This document shows, piece after piece, positions 9,871 to 18,848 of a stretch of 64,000 nt of DNA. This DNA is from Oceanobacter kriegii DSM 6294 (GTDB taxonomy: Bacteria > Pseudomonadota > Gammaproteobacteria > Pseudomonadales > Oceanobacteraceae). The stretch is from positions 162,132 through 226,131 of the forward strand of contig NZ_AUGV01000009.1 of assembly GCF_000422845.1 (NCBI RefSeq), read 5' to 3'. The number at the start of each line of letters is the position of its first letter. Positions within the stretch are counted from its first letter, which is position 1. Made by a program: the position numbers and the translations under genes. The notes beneath the pieces are model-generated. The model saw only the letters and a program-made list of their open reading frames with translations, ran no database searches and was not told the origin of the DNA.

Positions 9871-10434
9871 ATGGCAATGAAAATGATCCGCCAGTCTTGT
9901 GATCGCCAGCTGGACGACCCGGCGCTAGCGCCCGATGGTCCGGATAGCCATTACGAGCAACAACTGACCAGTGAGATACCACGCATTCGTGGCTATATCC
10001 GCAGTCAGATTTCCAACCCCAGCGACGTTGAAGACCTGCTGCAAGACACCATGGTGCGGTCACTGCAAACGACCGCGCGGGAGCGAGTCAGCAACCCGTT
10101 GGCCTATGGCCTGCAAGTGGCTCGCTCGGTGGTGCTGGACCACTGGCGTCGCAGCAAGCGTCAGCCGGATTACGTGGCTGAGCTGCCAGAGCAGGAGAGC
10201 GCGCCGCTGGACCAACAGCACATGGAGCGACGCAAGCTGGAAGCACTGTCGGAGACCTTGACGGCAATGCCGCCGCTGCGACGACAGGTGTTTTTAATGC
10301 GTCGAATGGATGGCCTGTCCCGTGATGCCATTGCTGCACAGTTGGGCCTCAGTGAGGCGTCGGTGAAAAAACACATTACCCGGGCGATGCTGGATATCGC
10401 CCGCACGGTGGAAAAACATGAACGTGACGATTGA
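9871..10434 (+). CDS. FecI-like ECF sigma factor
   Basis: A 187-residue extracytoplasmic-function sigma factor. Region 2 is visible as DVEDLLQDTMVRSL, and region 4 as LRRQVFLMRRMDGLSRDAIAAQLGLSEASVKKHITRAM, both typical of the FecI iron-starvation group. The ATG at 9871 is preferred; a GTG at 9859 and a TTG at 9829 are in-frame alternatives and no strong ribosome site separates them. A FecR-like gene follows 39 bp downstream. The usual third partner, a TonB-dependent receptor, is absent: the next genes run on the other strand. Confidence 0.88.
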   Translation: MAMKMIRQSCDRQLDDPALAPDGPDSHYEQQLTSEIPRIRGYIRSQISNPSDVEDLLQDTMVRSLQTTARERVSNPLAYGLQVARSVVLDHWRRSKRQPDYVAELPEQESAPLDQQHMERRKLEALSETLTAMPPLRRQVFLMRRMDGLSRDAIAAQLGLSEASVKKHITRAMLDIARTVEKHERDD

Positions 10435-10473
10435 GTCATGCGCTGCCATCAAGCGGAGGCGCAGTAACGGCCT

Positions 10474-11628
10474 ATGAACCTGAAGTTCTTTTCAGATGAA
10501 ATTCTTGAGCAGGCTGCCGACTGGTACGACCGTCTGGATGAGCTGAATGACGCCCAGCGCAGTGACTACCATCATTGGCTGGCCGAAGACGAGCGCCATC
10601 GGGCAGCGGCGGAATACATCGCGCATTATTTTGGCGACAGCGAAGCCTTGCTGTTGGCGCTTGCACAACCGCGCAGCGACACCCGGTCAGATAGCAATGA
10701 ATCGGATAGCACAGTCACGAATAGAAAAGTCACGGATATTCGCACCGCCCGTCAGCGGCTGTTGGCCGACGGTTCAGATACTGCTTGGAGTTCAGCTTCT
10801 GTACCTTCTTCTGCCTATGTACCTGTTACTGTCTCGGAGCTTGAGCCAGAGACCGAAACCGGGGCTAAACGTGATACCAGTACATCCAACCGCTTTGATT
10901 GGGGTCTTGGTTGGGCAGCCGCCGCCAGTCTGCTGTTGCTGGCGCCACTGCTGTGGTTCGTGCTGGGTACTGGCCTGAACAGTTCCGCCTCGAATGAGGT
11001 CAGCCAAGCTGTGGCCGTCGATTACGCAACCGATACCGCAGAGCAACAACAACTGACCCTGGCAGACGGTTCCGACCTGGCGATTAACGCCAACAGCCAG
11101 CTCTCGGTGGCACTGTCCGACACCGAACGCCGGGTGCAGCTACAGCAAGGGGAAGTGTTTTTCTCGGTGGCCAGAGATACCCAGCGGCCGTTTGTTATCA
11201 GCACGGATCGCGGTCAAATCCGGGTATTGGGCACGGCGTTTAACGTCGATACATCCGGCGACGGTCTGGTGGTGAGCGTTGAGCACGGCGTTGTGGAAGT
11301 CACTCACGAGGGCCAGAGCTGGCGCTTGTACGCTGGCGAGGGTGTGCGACTGGACGGTGATCAGGCTCAGCCTTTCAAGGATCAGCAAGCGGGCAGTTGG
11401 CGAACCGGCTGGCGCAAGGTCAGTGGCGAGCCGTTAAGCGATCTGGTGGCCCATTTGCAAAGCCACACCCATAAGCAAATTCAGTTGCGCGATATTGATG
11501 GGACGCAGACGTTTTCTGGCAAATACCGGCAGCAGGATGTAGAAGGGACGCTGGAGCTGGTGACGGACCTGTTCGGGTTGGATTTGCAGGTGAGCGAACA
11601 GCAGATTGTGATATCTGCAGGCCGATAA
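10474..11628 (+). CDS. FecR-like transmembrane sigma regulator
   Basis: A 384-residue inner-membrane regulator. The N-terminal cytoplasmic part (DEILEQAADWYDRL...HHWLAEDERHRAA) matches the DUF4880/anti-sigma segment that binds the sigma factor. It has a single membrane helix (WAAAASLLLLAPLLWFVLG, about residues 147-165) and a periplasmic FecR domain (LADGSDLAINANSQL, QGEVFFSVARD, VLGTAFNVD). The C-terminal region would contact a TonB-dependent receptor. A serine/threonine-rich linker of about 60 residues precedes the helix. It is paired with the preceding FecI-like gene; the missing receptor must be elsewhere if the system is complete. Confidence 0.88.
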   Translation: MNLKFFSDEILEQAADWYDRLDELNDAQRSDYHHWLAEDERHRAAAEYIAHYFGDSEALLLALAQPRSDTRSDSNESDSTVTNRKVTDIRTARQRLLADGSDTAWSSASVPSSAYVPVTVSELEPETETGAKRDTSTSNRFDWGLGWAAAASLLLLAPLLWFVLGTGLNSSASNEVSQAVAVDYATDTAEQQQLTLADGSDLAINANSQLSVALSDTERRVQLQQGEVFFSVARDTQRPFVISTDRGQIRVLGTAFNVDTSGDGLVVSVEHGVVEVTHEGQSWRLYAGEGVRLDGDQAQPFKDQQAGSWRTGWRKVSGEPLSDLVAHLQSHTHKQIQLRDIDGTQTFSGKYRQQDVEGTLELVTDLFGLDLQVSEQQIVISAGR

Positions 11629-11683
11629 ATCAGAGGCTCTTTGGTTCGTTCGCTCGCTTGTCGAATGCATGAAAGTTGGCTGT

Positions 11684-12349
11684 TTATAACAACGACTTCA
11701 AATCCTGCAAACGCTGCTGCTGTTCTTTACGAGGCAGCGGCGTGATCACTTCTTCCGGCAGCGCCTTCTGGATTTCCATCTGAATATCTTCGCCTGCTTG
11801 CAGTCGTTGCAGCAGCAGTTCGTAATTGTGTTTGAACACCGGGAACGCCTGTTCTTCCGGTGTATTGGCCAGATAGAACCAGTCACTGGCACGCCCGGCG
11901 TAGTACACAATCGGGTGGCTCCAGTTGAAGTCTTTCTTCGGCGACGGTGCCCGGCAGGCTTCCATGTAGGCGCGGTGAGTGCCAGGCACACCGAGGGTGC
12001 CGGCAATATCACAGCGCGATACCACTTCATGCACGTTTGGCAGCCAGCCGTTTTCTTTCACCGCCTGCTCGGCAGCACGCATGATGACGTCGCCACGGTA
12101 ATCTACCAGCAGCCGTGACCACAGCCGTTTGGCCATGATCAGGGTGTCGTGATCCGGGAAGGCTTTCAGAAACTGGTTGTGGTAGTTAAAACGGAACAGC
12201 TCGAAAATCTGGTTGATGGCTTCTTTCTGTTCCACCGTCGCCTGCTTCTGGGCGTCGGTATTACCAACTGGTGTCGTTGAGTCGCTGGACGCTGGCTTCA
12301 GCTGTTGTGTAACCCGGTTGAGCAGCTGATTGGTTGCTTGCGGTTCCAT
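11684..12349 (-). CDS. Phage-lambda-P-like replication protein (probable helicase loader)
   Basis: A 221-residue protein resembling the phage replication protein P family, which loads the replicative helicase DnaB. Similar features are a segment FLKAFPDHDTLIMAKRLW, then AAEQAVKENGWLPNVHEVVSRC, where lambda P has a comparable LPS/LPN-containing helix pair, then an aromatic-rich HPIVYYAGRASDWFYL, then a conserved end with RLQAGEDI. The start at 12349 (MEPQATNQ) is chosen over the ATG at 12355 because AGGAG lies 6 bases before it but directly touches the other. It overlaps the end of the DnaT-like gene by 89 bp in another frame. No phage genes are nearby, so this is likely a resident chromosomal copy. 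The role is inferred from family similarity. Confidence 0.7.
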   Translation of the reverse strand: MEPQATNQLLNRVTQQLKPASSDSTTPVGNTDAQKQATVEQKEAINQIFELFRFNYHNQFLKAFPDHDTLIMAKRLWSRLLVDYRGDVIMRAAEQAVKENGWLPNVHEVVSRCDIAGTLGVPGTHRAYMEACRAPSPKKDFNWSHPIVYYAGRASDWFYLANTPEEQAFPVFKHNYELLLQRLQAGEDIQMEIQKALPEEVITPLPRKEQQQRLQDLKSLL

Positions 12350-13523
12350 GAGCATCTCCTGACTGGGCCAAACGTTTGCCCCATTGCTGTTTTACGTATT
12401 GCAGAAAGCGGCTGTTCCAGCTGTTGTGCACCTGACCGGAATCGCGCCAGTAGAGCACAAATTCCGCCACCCGTTCACGGGCGAACTGGGTGTCGATGTG
12501 GGCCATCGCCAGAATATCGTAGCAGTCGCTGGACGGCTGCCAGTTACGATCAATTGGCATCGGCACATTGGAATGCTCCATCGAGGCCGAGTAGCGAGCC
12601 CACTGCGAGCGCACGTGTTGCAGGAACTTGGTGTTCCAGGTTTTTACCGCGTCGCCGCGTTCGCTCCAGTAGAGTACAAATTCCGGAATGGCGTCTTCAA
12701 TAAACTGCTGGTCGATGTCGGCACGTTGCAAAATTTGCAGGGCATCGGCGCTGGGACGCCAGCTTGGCTGAATAGGAGCCGCTTCGTCCTGAGCGACCTT
12801 GAAACCACTGCGATTCAGCTGCTGTTCTTCGCGCTCCTGCTGGAACTGCTTTTGCCGCTCGGCATCGTTCTGGGCGTACACCCACTGATTTTTCACGTGA
12901 TTAAAAAAGCGCGCGTTCCAGTCGTTACGATTGGGGCCGGCTTCCTGCGCGTGGAGGATAAAACTGTCGAGCTGGGCCCACACAAAACTCTGGCCAATAC
13001 CGCGCTGTTGCAGTCGCGTCAGGGTGTCTTGCGACGGTTTCCAGTCGGTGCCAATGGATGAATAACGCGGTGTATTGTGCTGGCTTGGCTGCTGGCTGCC
13101 ATGTTGAGGGCTGCCGTGTTGGGGACTGTGAGCAACTGGTTGGCCACTGTGATGGTTCTGGCTATTACCTTGTGGCGGGTAAGCGGCACGCACATCGCTG
13201 GGCAGCGGCTGGCTGCTGGTGTTCTGGCTGTCAAAGCCCAACAGCATTTCGGCACTTTCCGGGTACATGGGGCCATGCAATTGCACCATGCCTTTCTCGA
13301 TCAGGCTGGCGAGGGTACGGCGAATGGTCACGTCGTCCCAGAAAGGCAATTGCTGACGCAGGCATTCGCGGCTGATGCGAATGCCATTGCGCTGGCTTTG
13401 GGGTTGCAGTTGCGCTGCCTGATTGAAAATGGTCAGCAGCAAGGCTTCCTCCAACCCAATGGTGGCCGCCAGCGTCACCGACAAGGGAATGGTGGTGTCT
13501 GTAAACAACGGGTGATTACTCAT
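12261..13523 (-). CDS. DnaT-like primosomal protein with three DnaT domains
   Basis: A 420-residue protein. Residues 1-85 look like a winged helix (LLTIFNQAAQ, RISRECLRQQL, TIRRTLASLIEKGMV). A histidine/glutamine/serine-rich linker (about 112-153) follows. Then come three copies of the DnaT single-strand-DNA-binding motif at about 156-218, 252-311 and 325-385, each of the form W-[KRQ]-P-S-x-D...F...F-[IV]-L...W-N-[ATS]-[RK]-F-[FL]-x-[HY]-V-[KR]-x-Q-W. E. coli DnaT has one such domain and helps PriA/PriB load DnaB. The start MSNHPLF at 13523 is preferred to the ORF's upstream 37 residues, which lack family character. Overlap with the lambda-P-like gene suggests coupled expression and a joint role in helicase loading or restart. 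Confidence 0.75.
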   Translation of the reverse strand: MSNHPLFTDTTIPLSVTLAATIGLEEALLLTIFNQAAQLQPQSQRNGIRISRECLRQQLPFWDDVTIRRTLASLIEKGMVQLHGPMYPESAEMLLGFDSQNTSSQPLPSDVRAAYPPQGNSQNHHSGQPVAHSPQHGSPQHGSQQPSQHNTPRYSSIGTDWKPSQDTLTRLQQRGIGQSFVWAQLDSFILHAQEAGPNRNDWNARFFNHVKNQWVYAQNDAERQKQFQQEREEQQLNRSGFKVAQDEAAPIQPSWRPSADALQILQRADIDQQFIEDAIPEFVLYWSERGDAVKTWNTKFLQHVRSQWARYSASMEHSNVPMPIDRNWQPSSDCYDILAMAHIDTQFARERVAEFVLYWRDSGQVHNSWNSRFLQYVKQQWGKRLAQSGDAHGTASNQSAAQPGYTTAEASVQRLNDTSW

Positions 13524-13737
13524 ACTGCCTGCCAAAACCGCCGCCGACGCACAGGATGTCAGGACGGCTGAATAGAAAAGTGGAAACCCCCAAGTGTAAC
13601 CCGAACACCGTGCCGGTGGCATCGCTGAATGCATTGTTCATTCTGTGAGTCAGGCTGTTGTTGGACCCTTGCACGGTTTGTGGCAGTGACCGCGGTATAG
13701 TCGGGGGATTGTTTGATTCGACGATAGCGGAGCGTGT

Positions 13738-14310
13738 ATGTCGACTGATGTGTCTCATTCCTCGACCGGGGCTTTGGCCGAGAACCCAACCGGGCAGCCA
13801 GCAGAATTGTGGCAAGCCTTGCCGACGGTTGATCCTCATTGTTTTGCGTGTGGTGCCCATAACGATCAGGGCCTGCACATGACGTTCGCCACCAATGGCA
13901 AGCAAATACGTTCGCAAGTGGTGATCCCGGAGCATGTGCGCGGTTGGAGCAATCTGGCCCACGGTGGTGTGACCACCACCATTCTGGATGAAACCATGGC
14001 CTGGGCCTGTATCTACTTCCTGCATCAGTTTCCACTGACGCGAGACATTCAGGTGCGTTTTAAAAAGCCGGTGTATGTGGGCGATCAGTTGTACGCGATT
14101 ACCACGCTGGAAAGCCTGGATGAACGCCGTCGCAAATTGATCATTCAGGGGCAGCTGTTTAACCAGAAGGATGAGTTGGTAGCGACTGCTACCGGGGATT
14201 TTGCGCCTTTCACGCCAGAGCAGTTCGCTACCATGGATCTGGTGCCGCAAGCCGATCTGGATCAGCTGACGGCGATGTTCTCGGGGGCGGCCCCGGGCAT
14301 GCCTGAGTGA
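13738..14310 (+). CDS. PaaI/hotdog-fold thioesterase
   Basis: A 190-residue protein of the hotdog thioesterase group, which hydrolyses acyl-CoA-type thioesters. Diagnostic stretches are DPHCFACGAHNDQGLHM (residues 38-54), common to this subfamily, and NLAHGGVTTTILDETMAW, the conserved HGG...D/E active region. A GGAG lies about 8 bases before the ATG. It is divergent from the DnaT-like gene, with about 215 bp between their starts. Its substrate cannot be told from sequence. Confidence 0.85.
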   Translation: MSTDVSHSSTGALAENPTGQPAELWQALPTVDPHCFACGAHNDQGLHMTFATNGKQIRSQVVIPEHVRGWSNLAHGGVTTTILDETMAWACIYFLHQFPLTRDIQVRFKKPVYVGDQLYAITTLESLDERRRKLIIQGQLFNQKDELVATATGDFAPFTPEQFATMDLVPQADLDQLTAMFSGAAPGMPE

Positions 14311-14323
14311 TTTAGAAAGTATC

Positions 14324-14400
14324 AGACCGCACCGCCGGTCTCGGTCTTATGAGGCAAACCCAGTAAGAGAAGCCCAGTAAGGGAAGCTCAGCAAGGGAAA
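14324..14400. repeat. Short hairpin and 14-bp triple tandem repeat
   Basis: After the thioesterase stop there is a small hairpin (AGACCG 14324-14329 / CGGTCT 14336-14341) and then three 14-bp units, 14359-14372, 14373-14386 and 14387-14400, of the type CCCAGTAAGGGAAG with a few substitutions. No known function. Confidence 0.75.
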
Positions 14401-14476
14401 CCCGGGCCAGGACCGGCGAGTGTTCAAATTGGCTGGCTGTTTGGATACTGTCCACTAATCAAAACAGCCAGAATAA

Positions 14477-14893
14477 TCAGAACAAGCGGCCCAACAGGCT
14501 GGTTTGTTTCTTCAGTTGTAACTTCAGCTTGCCGGTGGAGTGGTGGCTCAGCTCGTCAAAGTGGTCGCGAATAAAGTCGCTGCTGCCGGACATTTTGATG
14601 GTACGTTCCTGCAAGCTACGGAACGACGCTGACCACAAACACTTGGGATGCCATTCGGTGTCTTCTTCACCAAAACTCAACGGCCCCATGTTGGCTTCGT
14701 CCATAAATTCGATGTGCAATGAAATGCGTGGTTTGAACGAATTCACCACCGAGCTCACCCGGCTTTCTACTTGCCAGTGGCCGTCGTCGTGAATGGTCAG
14801 ATCGGTATGGTGGTGAATGGCACCACGAATGCTGAATTGTTCGAATACAAAAACGTGTTGGTGCGGTTGCACCAAAGCCTGGGGTGAATTCAT
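14477..14893 (-). CDS. Conserved protein of unknown function, paralogue A
   Basis: A 138-residue soluble protein with no signal peptide or membrane segment; I do not recognise the family. It is about 78% identical by eye to the product at 15350-15766 and of exactly the same length. Conserved blocks are SIRGAIHHHTDLT near the N-terminus, SFKPRIS with an acidic FMDE, EWHPKCLW, and IKMSG with DFIRDHFDEL. It ends in a basic LKL...LLGRLF tail. The start is set at 14893 because AGGAG lies 8 bases upstream and matches the start and leader of the paralogue; the ORF extends 33 codons further up without support. Confidence 0.75.
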   Translation of the reverse strand: MNSPQALVQPHQHVFVFEQFSIRGAIHHHTDLTIHDDGHWQVESRVSSVVNSFKPRISLHIEFMDEANMGPLSFGEEDTEWHPKCLWSASFRSLQERTIKMSGSSDFIRDHFDELSHHSTGKLKLQLKKQTSLLGRLF

Positions 14894-15349
14894 TGCTGCG
14901 CTCCTGCTTGCCTGTCGTCCGCTGATGGCGGATGTTCCTGTGAAAATAGACGGGATTAAACCCCGATTGGTTTCAGCCAGCTTTCGAACCACGTCTCAGA
15001 TTCGGACGGTTTTCTTAATGATCTGTAAAACTGCGCCGATTGTCACGAACCCGTGATCCGGTTTCTGTGCCCCGTCAGGCCCGAAAATAACTTTCTGATT
15101 CATAAGTGAGCAGTTATCTGAGGCAAGCGCCGGATTGTTGAAAAGCACTCCAAAAGAATAGCGCCGTGCAGGTGTAACAGGAAGGTGGCGAGTGTAGGGA
15201 ATGACGGATCTGTCAGGTTGAAATTTTTCAGATCGTCAAACAGAAGTATGCTTGGTTCTTGAACGGGATATGGCAGGAACGCTGATACTGTTCTGAGAGG
15301 AGGGGAAAGCAGTATCAGCGTTGGGCCGAACCAGGGGTCTTCAGAGGGT
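14894..15349. other. 456-bp spacer between the two paralogues
   Basis: No gene seen. The part next to paralogue A holds its ribosome-binding site and presumably a promoter. A long perfect hairpin (15278-15322) sits just downstream of paralogue B. Confidence 0.6.
15278..15322 (-). terminator. 13-bp perfect stem-loop downstream of paralogue B
   Basis: Arms AACGCTGATACTG (15278-15290) and CAGTATCAGCGTT (15310-15322) pair perfectly around a 19-base loop, 28 bp after the end of paralogue B. There is no T-run on either side, so it may be an RNA-stability element, a Rho-linked site or a protein-binding palindrome rather than an intrinsic terminator. Confidence 0.5.
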
Positions 15350-15766
15350 TTAGAACAGACGGGCCAGCAAGCCGGGCTGTTTTCTGAGCTTCAGCTTCAG
15401 TTTTCCGGTTGAGCGTTGGCTCAGTTCATCAAAGTGGTCACGAATAAAGTCGCTGCAGCCCGACATCTTGATGGTGCGATCCTGAAGCTTGCGGAAAGCA
15501 GAAGACCACAGGCACTTGGGATGCCACTCTATGTCATCGCCGCCAAACTCCAGCGGGTCCATATTAAATTCGTCCATAAACTCCACATGAACGGAGATGC
15601 GCGGTTTGAAAGAACGCACGACGGATGTGATGTGACTTTCAACCTGCCATTGGCCGTCCGGGTGAAGTGTCAGGTCGGTGTGGTGGTGGATAGCCCCACG
15701 AATACTGAATCGATTGAAAACCAACACATGCTGGTGCGGTTGTTCCAGCGCTTGAGGTGAGTTCAT
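15350..15766 (-). CDS. Conserved protein of unknown function, paralogue B
   Basis: A 138-residue paralogue of the 14477-14893 product, in the same orientation. It shares the N-terminus MNSPQAL and the blocks SIRGAIHHHTDLT, SFKPRIS, EWHPKCLW, IKMSG and DFIRDHFDEL. The two diverge mostly at the acidic middle (FGGDDIEW against FGEEDTEW) and the C-terminal basic tail. The ribosome site (GGAGCGCAGCA before ATG) is almost the same in both copies, so the duplication unit included the leader. The three histidines in HHHTDLT could bind a metal, but this is only a guess. Confidence 0.75.
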   Translation of the reverse strand: MNSPQALEQPHQHVLVFNRFSIRGAIHHHTDLTLHPDGQWQVESHITSVVRSFKPRISVHVEFMDEFNMDPLEFGGDDIEWHPKCLWSSAFRKLQDRTIKMSGCSDFIRDHFDELSQRSTGKLKLKLRKQPGLLARLF

Positions 15767-16513
15767 TGCTGCGCTCCTTGCTGTTTTTAATCGTGTTACC
15801 CATGTTTCTGAATAACCAGTCGGGCTGGCTGTGACGGGCTTCGGAACCTTCTTTTGGCGGCTCTGAGCCTGGCTTCAGGAACGTCTTTCGAGGCCGGGAT
15901 TGAGCGTCTCCTGAAGCGATGAAAAATATTCTAGGTTTTTCGCAAAGCCGATGTAACGGACCTGAAAAGAATCATTTACTGTTTTGTCTGACGAAATAAA
16001 TTTCGTTAAAAAGGCGGGTTTTCTGAGCGCTGAAAATGGCAAATAGCGGGTTTTTGCGGCTGTTTTTACATGACATGCAGTCGTATTGGTCCACCCACCT
16101 TAACGATCACCCGTTTAATTTATTGCTGGCTTAATTTGTCATTTTTTGAGCCGAATTTTATTTTGCATTTCAGTGGGGTAATCAGGCTCTAAAGCGGTGG
16201 ATTGTCACCATTGCGATAGCCTAAGTTGCGGCTCCAAAGTGATGGTGTTTCAAGCCTGGGGTAAGGGGGAATCGGACAGGACAAAGGTTCACGAGAAGAC
16301 AACTATCAGGCCGTGAGATAAATAAATAGCGAGAGAGTAGGTAGAAGGCGCAGGCCGCGAGAGGGTAAGACGCAGGGCTTTTCAGAGGCACAAAAAAACC
16401 GGGCGAATGTGCCCGGCTCTTTTAAATCACGCTGACAGCAGCGACTGCTGCCATGTGTCTTTCCCGCACAGATCCGTGTAAGACAGGCCTGTGCAGGACA
16501 TAGCTCTGAATGA
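15767..16513. other. 747-bp intergenic region before paralogue B
   Basis: No coding signal on either strand. The centre (about 15920-16190) is clearly richer in A+T than its surroundings, with a palindrome ACGAAAtaaatTTCGT near 15999, and may carry promoters or a small RNA; I can name neither. The end holds the tkt terminator. Confidence 0.5.
16392..16420 (-). terminator. Rho-independent terminator of tkt
   Basis: On the minus strand a stem CCGGGC / GCCCGG (16411-16416 with 16399-16404) is followed by seven T. It lies about 95 bp after the tkt stop. Confidence 0.85.
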
Positions 16514-18502
16514 TCAGGCTACGCTGTTGACCGCGGCAACCACGTTTTCAACAGTGAAGCCGAATTCCTTGAACAGGTCAGCGGCAGGTGCAGACTCACC
16601 AAAGGTTTCCATACCCACGATGGCGCCGTTCAGGCCAACGAACTTGTACCAGTAGTCCTTGTGCAGGGCTTCAACCGCCACACGGGCCGTTACGGAAGCT
16701 GGCAGTACGGATTCGATGTAAGCGGCGTCCTGCTTGCAGAACACTTCGGCACACGGCATGGAAACCACGCGCACTTGCTTGTCGGTGATGGCCGCAGCGG
16801 CGTCCATGGCCAGACCCACTTCGGAACCGGTGGCGATGATGATGGCGTCCGGAGTACCTTCACAGTCTTTCAGGATGTAAGCACCCTTGGCTACGTTGGC
16901 CAGCTGTTCGGCGTCACGTGCCTGGTGAGGCAGACCCTGACGGGAGAAGATCAGCGCAGACGGGCCATCGGCACGTTCAACAGAAGACTTCCAGGCAACC
17001 GCAGATTCCACGGTGTCACATGGACGCCAGGTTTCCAGGTTTGGCGTGTTACGCAGGCTCGCTACTTGCTCAACCGGCTGGTGAGTCGGGCCGTCTTCGC
17101 CCAGACCGATGGAGTCGTGGGTGTAAACGAAGATAGCGCGCTGCTTCATCAGGGAAGCCATACGTACGGCGTTACGGGCGTATTCCATGAACATCAGGAA
17201 GGTGGCACCGTAAGGTACGAAGCCCTTGTGCAGTGCAATACCGTTCATCATGGCGCTCATACCGAATTCACGTACGCCGTAGAACAGGTAGTTGCCGGAT
17301 GCGTCGTCAGCGCTAACGCCCTTGGCACCGGACCACAGGGTCAGGTTGGAGCCAGCCAGGTCGGCAGAGCCGCCCAGGAATTCTGGCAGCAGTGGGCCGA
17401 AAGCATTCAGGGTGTTCTGGGATGCCTTACGGGAAGCCACCACGTCGCCCTTGGCCTGACACTCTTCGATGTAAGCTTGTGCCTTGGCAGCGAAGTCGGC
17501 AGGCAGGTCGCCTTTCATACGACGTTCGAATTCAGCGGCCAGCTCTGGGTAAGCAGCGGCATAAGCGGCGAACTTGTCGTTCCAGCTCTGCTCGGCAGCG
17601 GCACCCTTGTCCTTTGCGCTCCAGCCTTCGTAAACGTTGGCTGGTACTTCGAATGGACCGTGTTCCCAACCCAGACGCTCGCGGGTCAGTTTGATTTCGT
17701 CGTCACCCAGTGGTGCACCGTGACAGTCTTCCTTGCCTTCCTTGTTCGGAGAGCCAAAACCAATGATGGTCTTGCAGCAAATCAGGGTCGGCTGGGTGGT
17801 GTTTTCACGGGCGGTTTCGATGGCCATCTTGATCTCTTCAGAGTCGTGACCATTCACATTGCGGATAACCTGCCAGCCGTAGGATTCAAAACGTGCTGGG
17901 GTATCGTCGGTGAACCAGCCTTCTACTTCACCGTCGATGGAGATGCCGTTGTCATCGTAGAACGCAACCAGCTTACCCAGACCCAGAGTACCGGCCAGAG
18001 AGCAGGCTTCGTGGGAAACACCTTCCATCATGCAGCCGTCGCCCATGAATACGTAGGTGTAGTGGTCAACGATGTCGTGACCGTCGCGGTTGAACTGGGC
18101 AGCCAGTACTTTTTCAGCCGCCGCCATACCGACACCGTTGGCGATGCCCTGACCCAGAGGACCGGTAGTGGTCTCAATGCCTGGGGCATAACCGTACTCA
18201 GGGTGGCCCGGTGTCTTGCTGTGCAGCTGACGGAAGTTTTTCAGGTCGTCGATGGACAGCTCGTAGCCGCTCAGGTGCAGCAGTGAGTAGATCAGCATGG
18301 AGCCGTGACCGTTGGACAGGATGAAGCGGTCGCGGTCAGCCCATTCCGGGTTGTTCGGGTTGTGCTTCAGAAAGTCGTTCCACAGCACCTCGGCAATATC
18401 TGCCATGCCCATTGGGGCGCCTGGGTGGCCGGATTTTGCTTTCTGGACAGCGTCCATGCTCAAGGCGCGGATAGCGTTCGCCAGTTCGGTACGAGAGGTC
18501 AT
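16514..18502 (-). CDS. tkt: Transketolase
   Basis: A 662-residue thiamine-diphosphate enzyme of the non-oxidative pentose phosphate pathway, moving two-carbon units between ketose and aldose phosphates. The N-terminus [18 protein letters not shown] and the thiamine-diphosphate site [13 protein letters not shown]...DDNGISIDG are typical, as are [14 protein letters not shown] and the C-terminal domain ending in [21 protein letters not shown]. The start is supported by an AGGAG before the ATG. A strong intrinsic terminator lies downstream. It stands alone here; no epd, pgk or fba gene is next to it. Confidence 0.98.
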   Translation of the reverse strand: MTSRTELANAIRALSMDAVQKAKSGHPGAPMGMADIAEVLWNDFLKHNPNNPEWADRDRFILSNGHGSMLIYSLLHLSGYELSIDDLKNFRQLHSKTPGHPEYGYAPGIETTTGPLGQGIANGVGMAAAEKVLAAQFNRDGHDIVDHYTYVFMGDGCMMEGVSHEACSLAGTLGLGKLVAFYDDNGISIDGEVEGWFTDDTPARFESYGWQVIRNVNGHDSEEIKMAIETARENTTQPTLICCKTIIGFGSPNKEGKEDCHGAPLGDDEIKLTRERLGWEHGPFEVPANVYEGWSAKDKGAAAEQSWNDKFAAYAAAYPELAAEFERRMKGDLPADFAAKAQAYIEECQAKGDVVASRKASQNTLNAFGPLLPEFLGGSADLAGSNLTLWSGAKGVSADDASGNYLFYGVREFGMSAMMNGIALHKGFVPYGATFLMFMEYARNAVRMASLMKQRAIFVYTHDSIGLGEDGPTHQPVEQVASLRNTPNLETWRPCDTVESAVAWKSSVERADGPSALIFSRQGLPHQARDAEQLANVAKGAYILKDCEGTPDAIIIATGSEVGLAMDAAAAITDKQVRVVSMPCAEVFCKQDAAYIESVLPASVTARVAVEALHKDYWYKFVGLNGAIVGMETFGESAPAADLFKEFGFTVENVVAAVNSVA

Positions 18503-18848
18503 TTTTGACTCCTGAATGTCGGATTATTTAAGCAGGCTTCAGAGTAGTAGACGGGGTAGTGGAATGCGGGCTTTTGGCCGGAGCACATTGCACTGCCTGA
18601 AAGGCTGCGCATTGTCGCTCAGAGCCGCACTCAGGGCAATGCCCAAAGTACCGCCCAGCTAACCTGTATTTCCTGCGTGTTCTGATTGTTTTGCATACAT
18701 GCTAGCGCACTGTGCACTGCCACGCCGATGCAATGGCGCAGATCTTCTATACTCAAATCACAAAGCAGCAACACCCCGCAGGTAAATTCCGCAGCGTTCA
18801 TTGGTTCTGTGGGATAAATGCTGCCTAATTTCCAACACCGGAGACGCT
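18503..18848. other. Divergent intergenic region between tkt and the hybrid kinase
   Basis: A 346-bp region with no gene. It must contain the promoters for tkt (minus) and the kinase operon (plus). I could not pick convincing -35/-10 pairs by eye. Confidence 0.5.

Noticed and set aside
11684..13523. Prophage replication module
   Set aside because: Apart from the P-like similarity there are no integrase, repressor, capsid or att-like features around it; both neighbours are host-type genes.
16661..18286. 541-codon plus-strand frame opposite tkt
   Set aside because: It is a shadow of the strongly biased transketolase gene; no family motif, and tkt itself is unmistakable.
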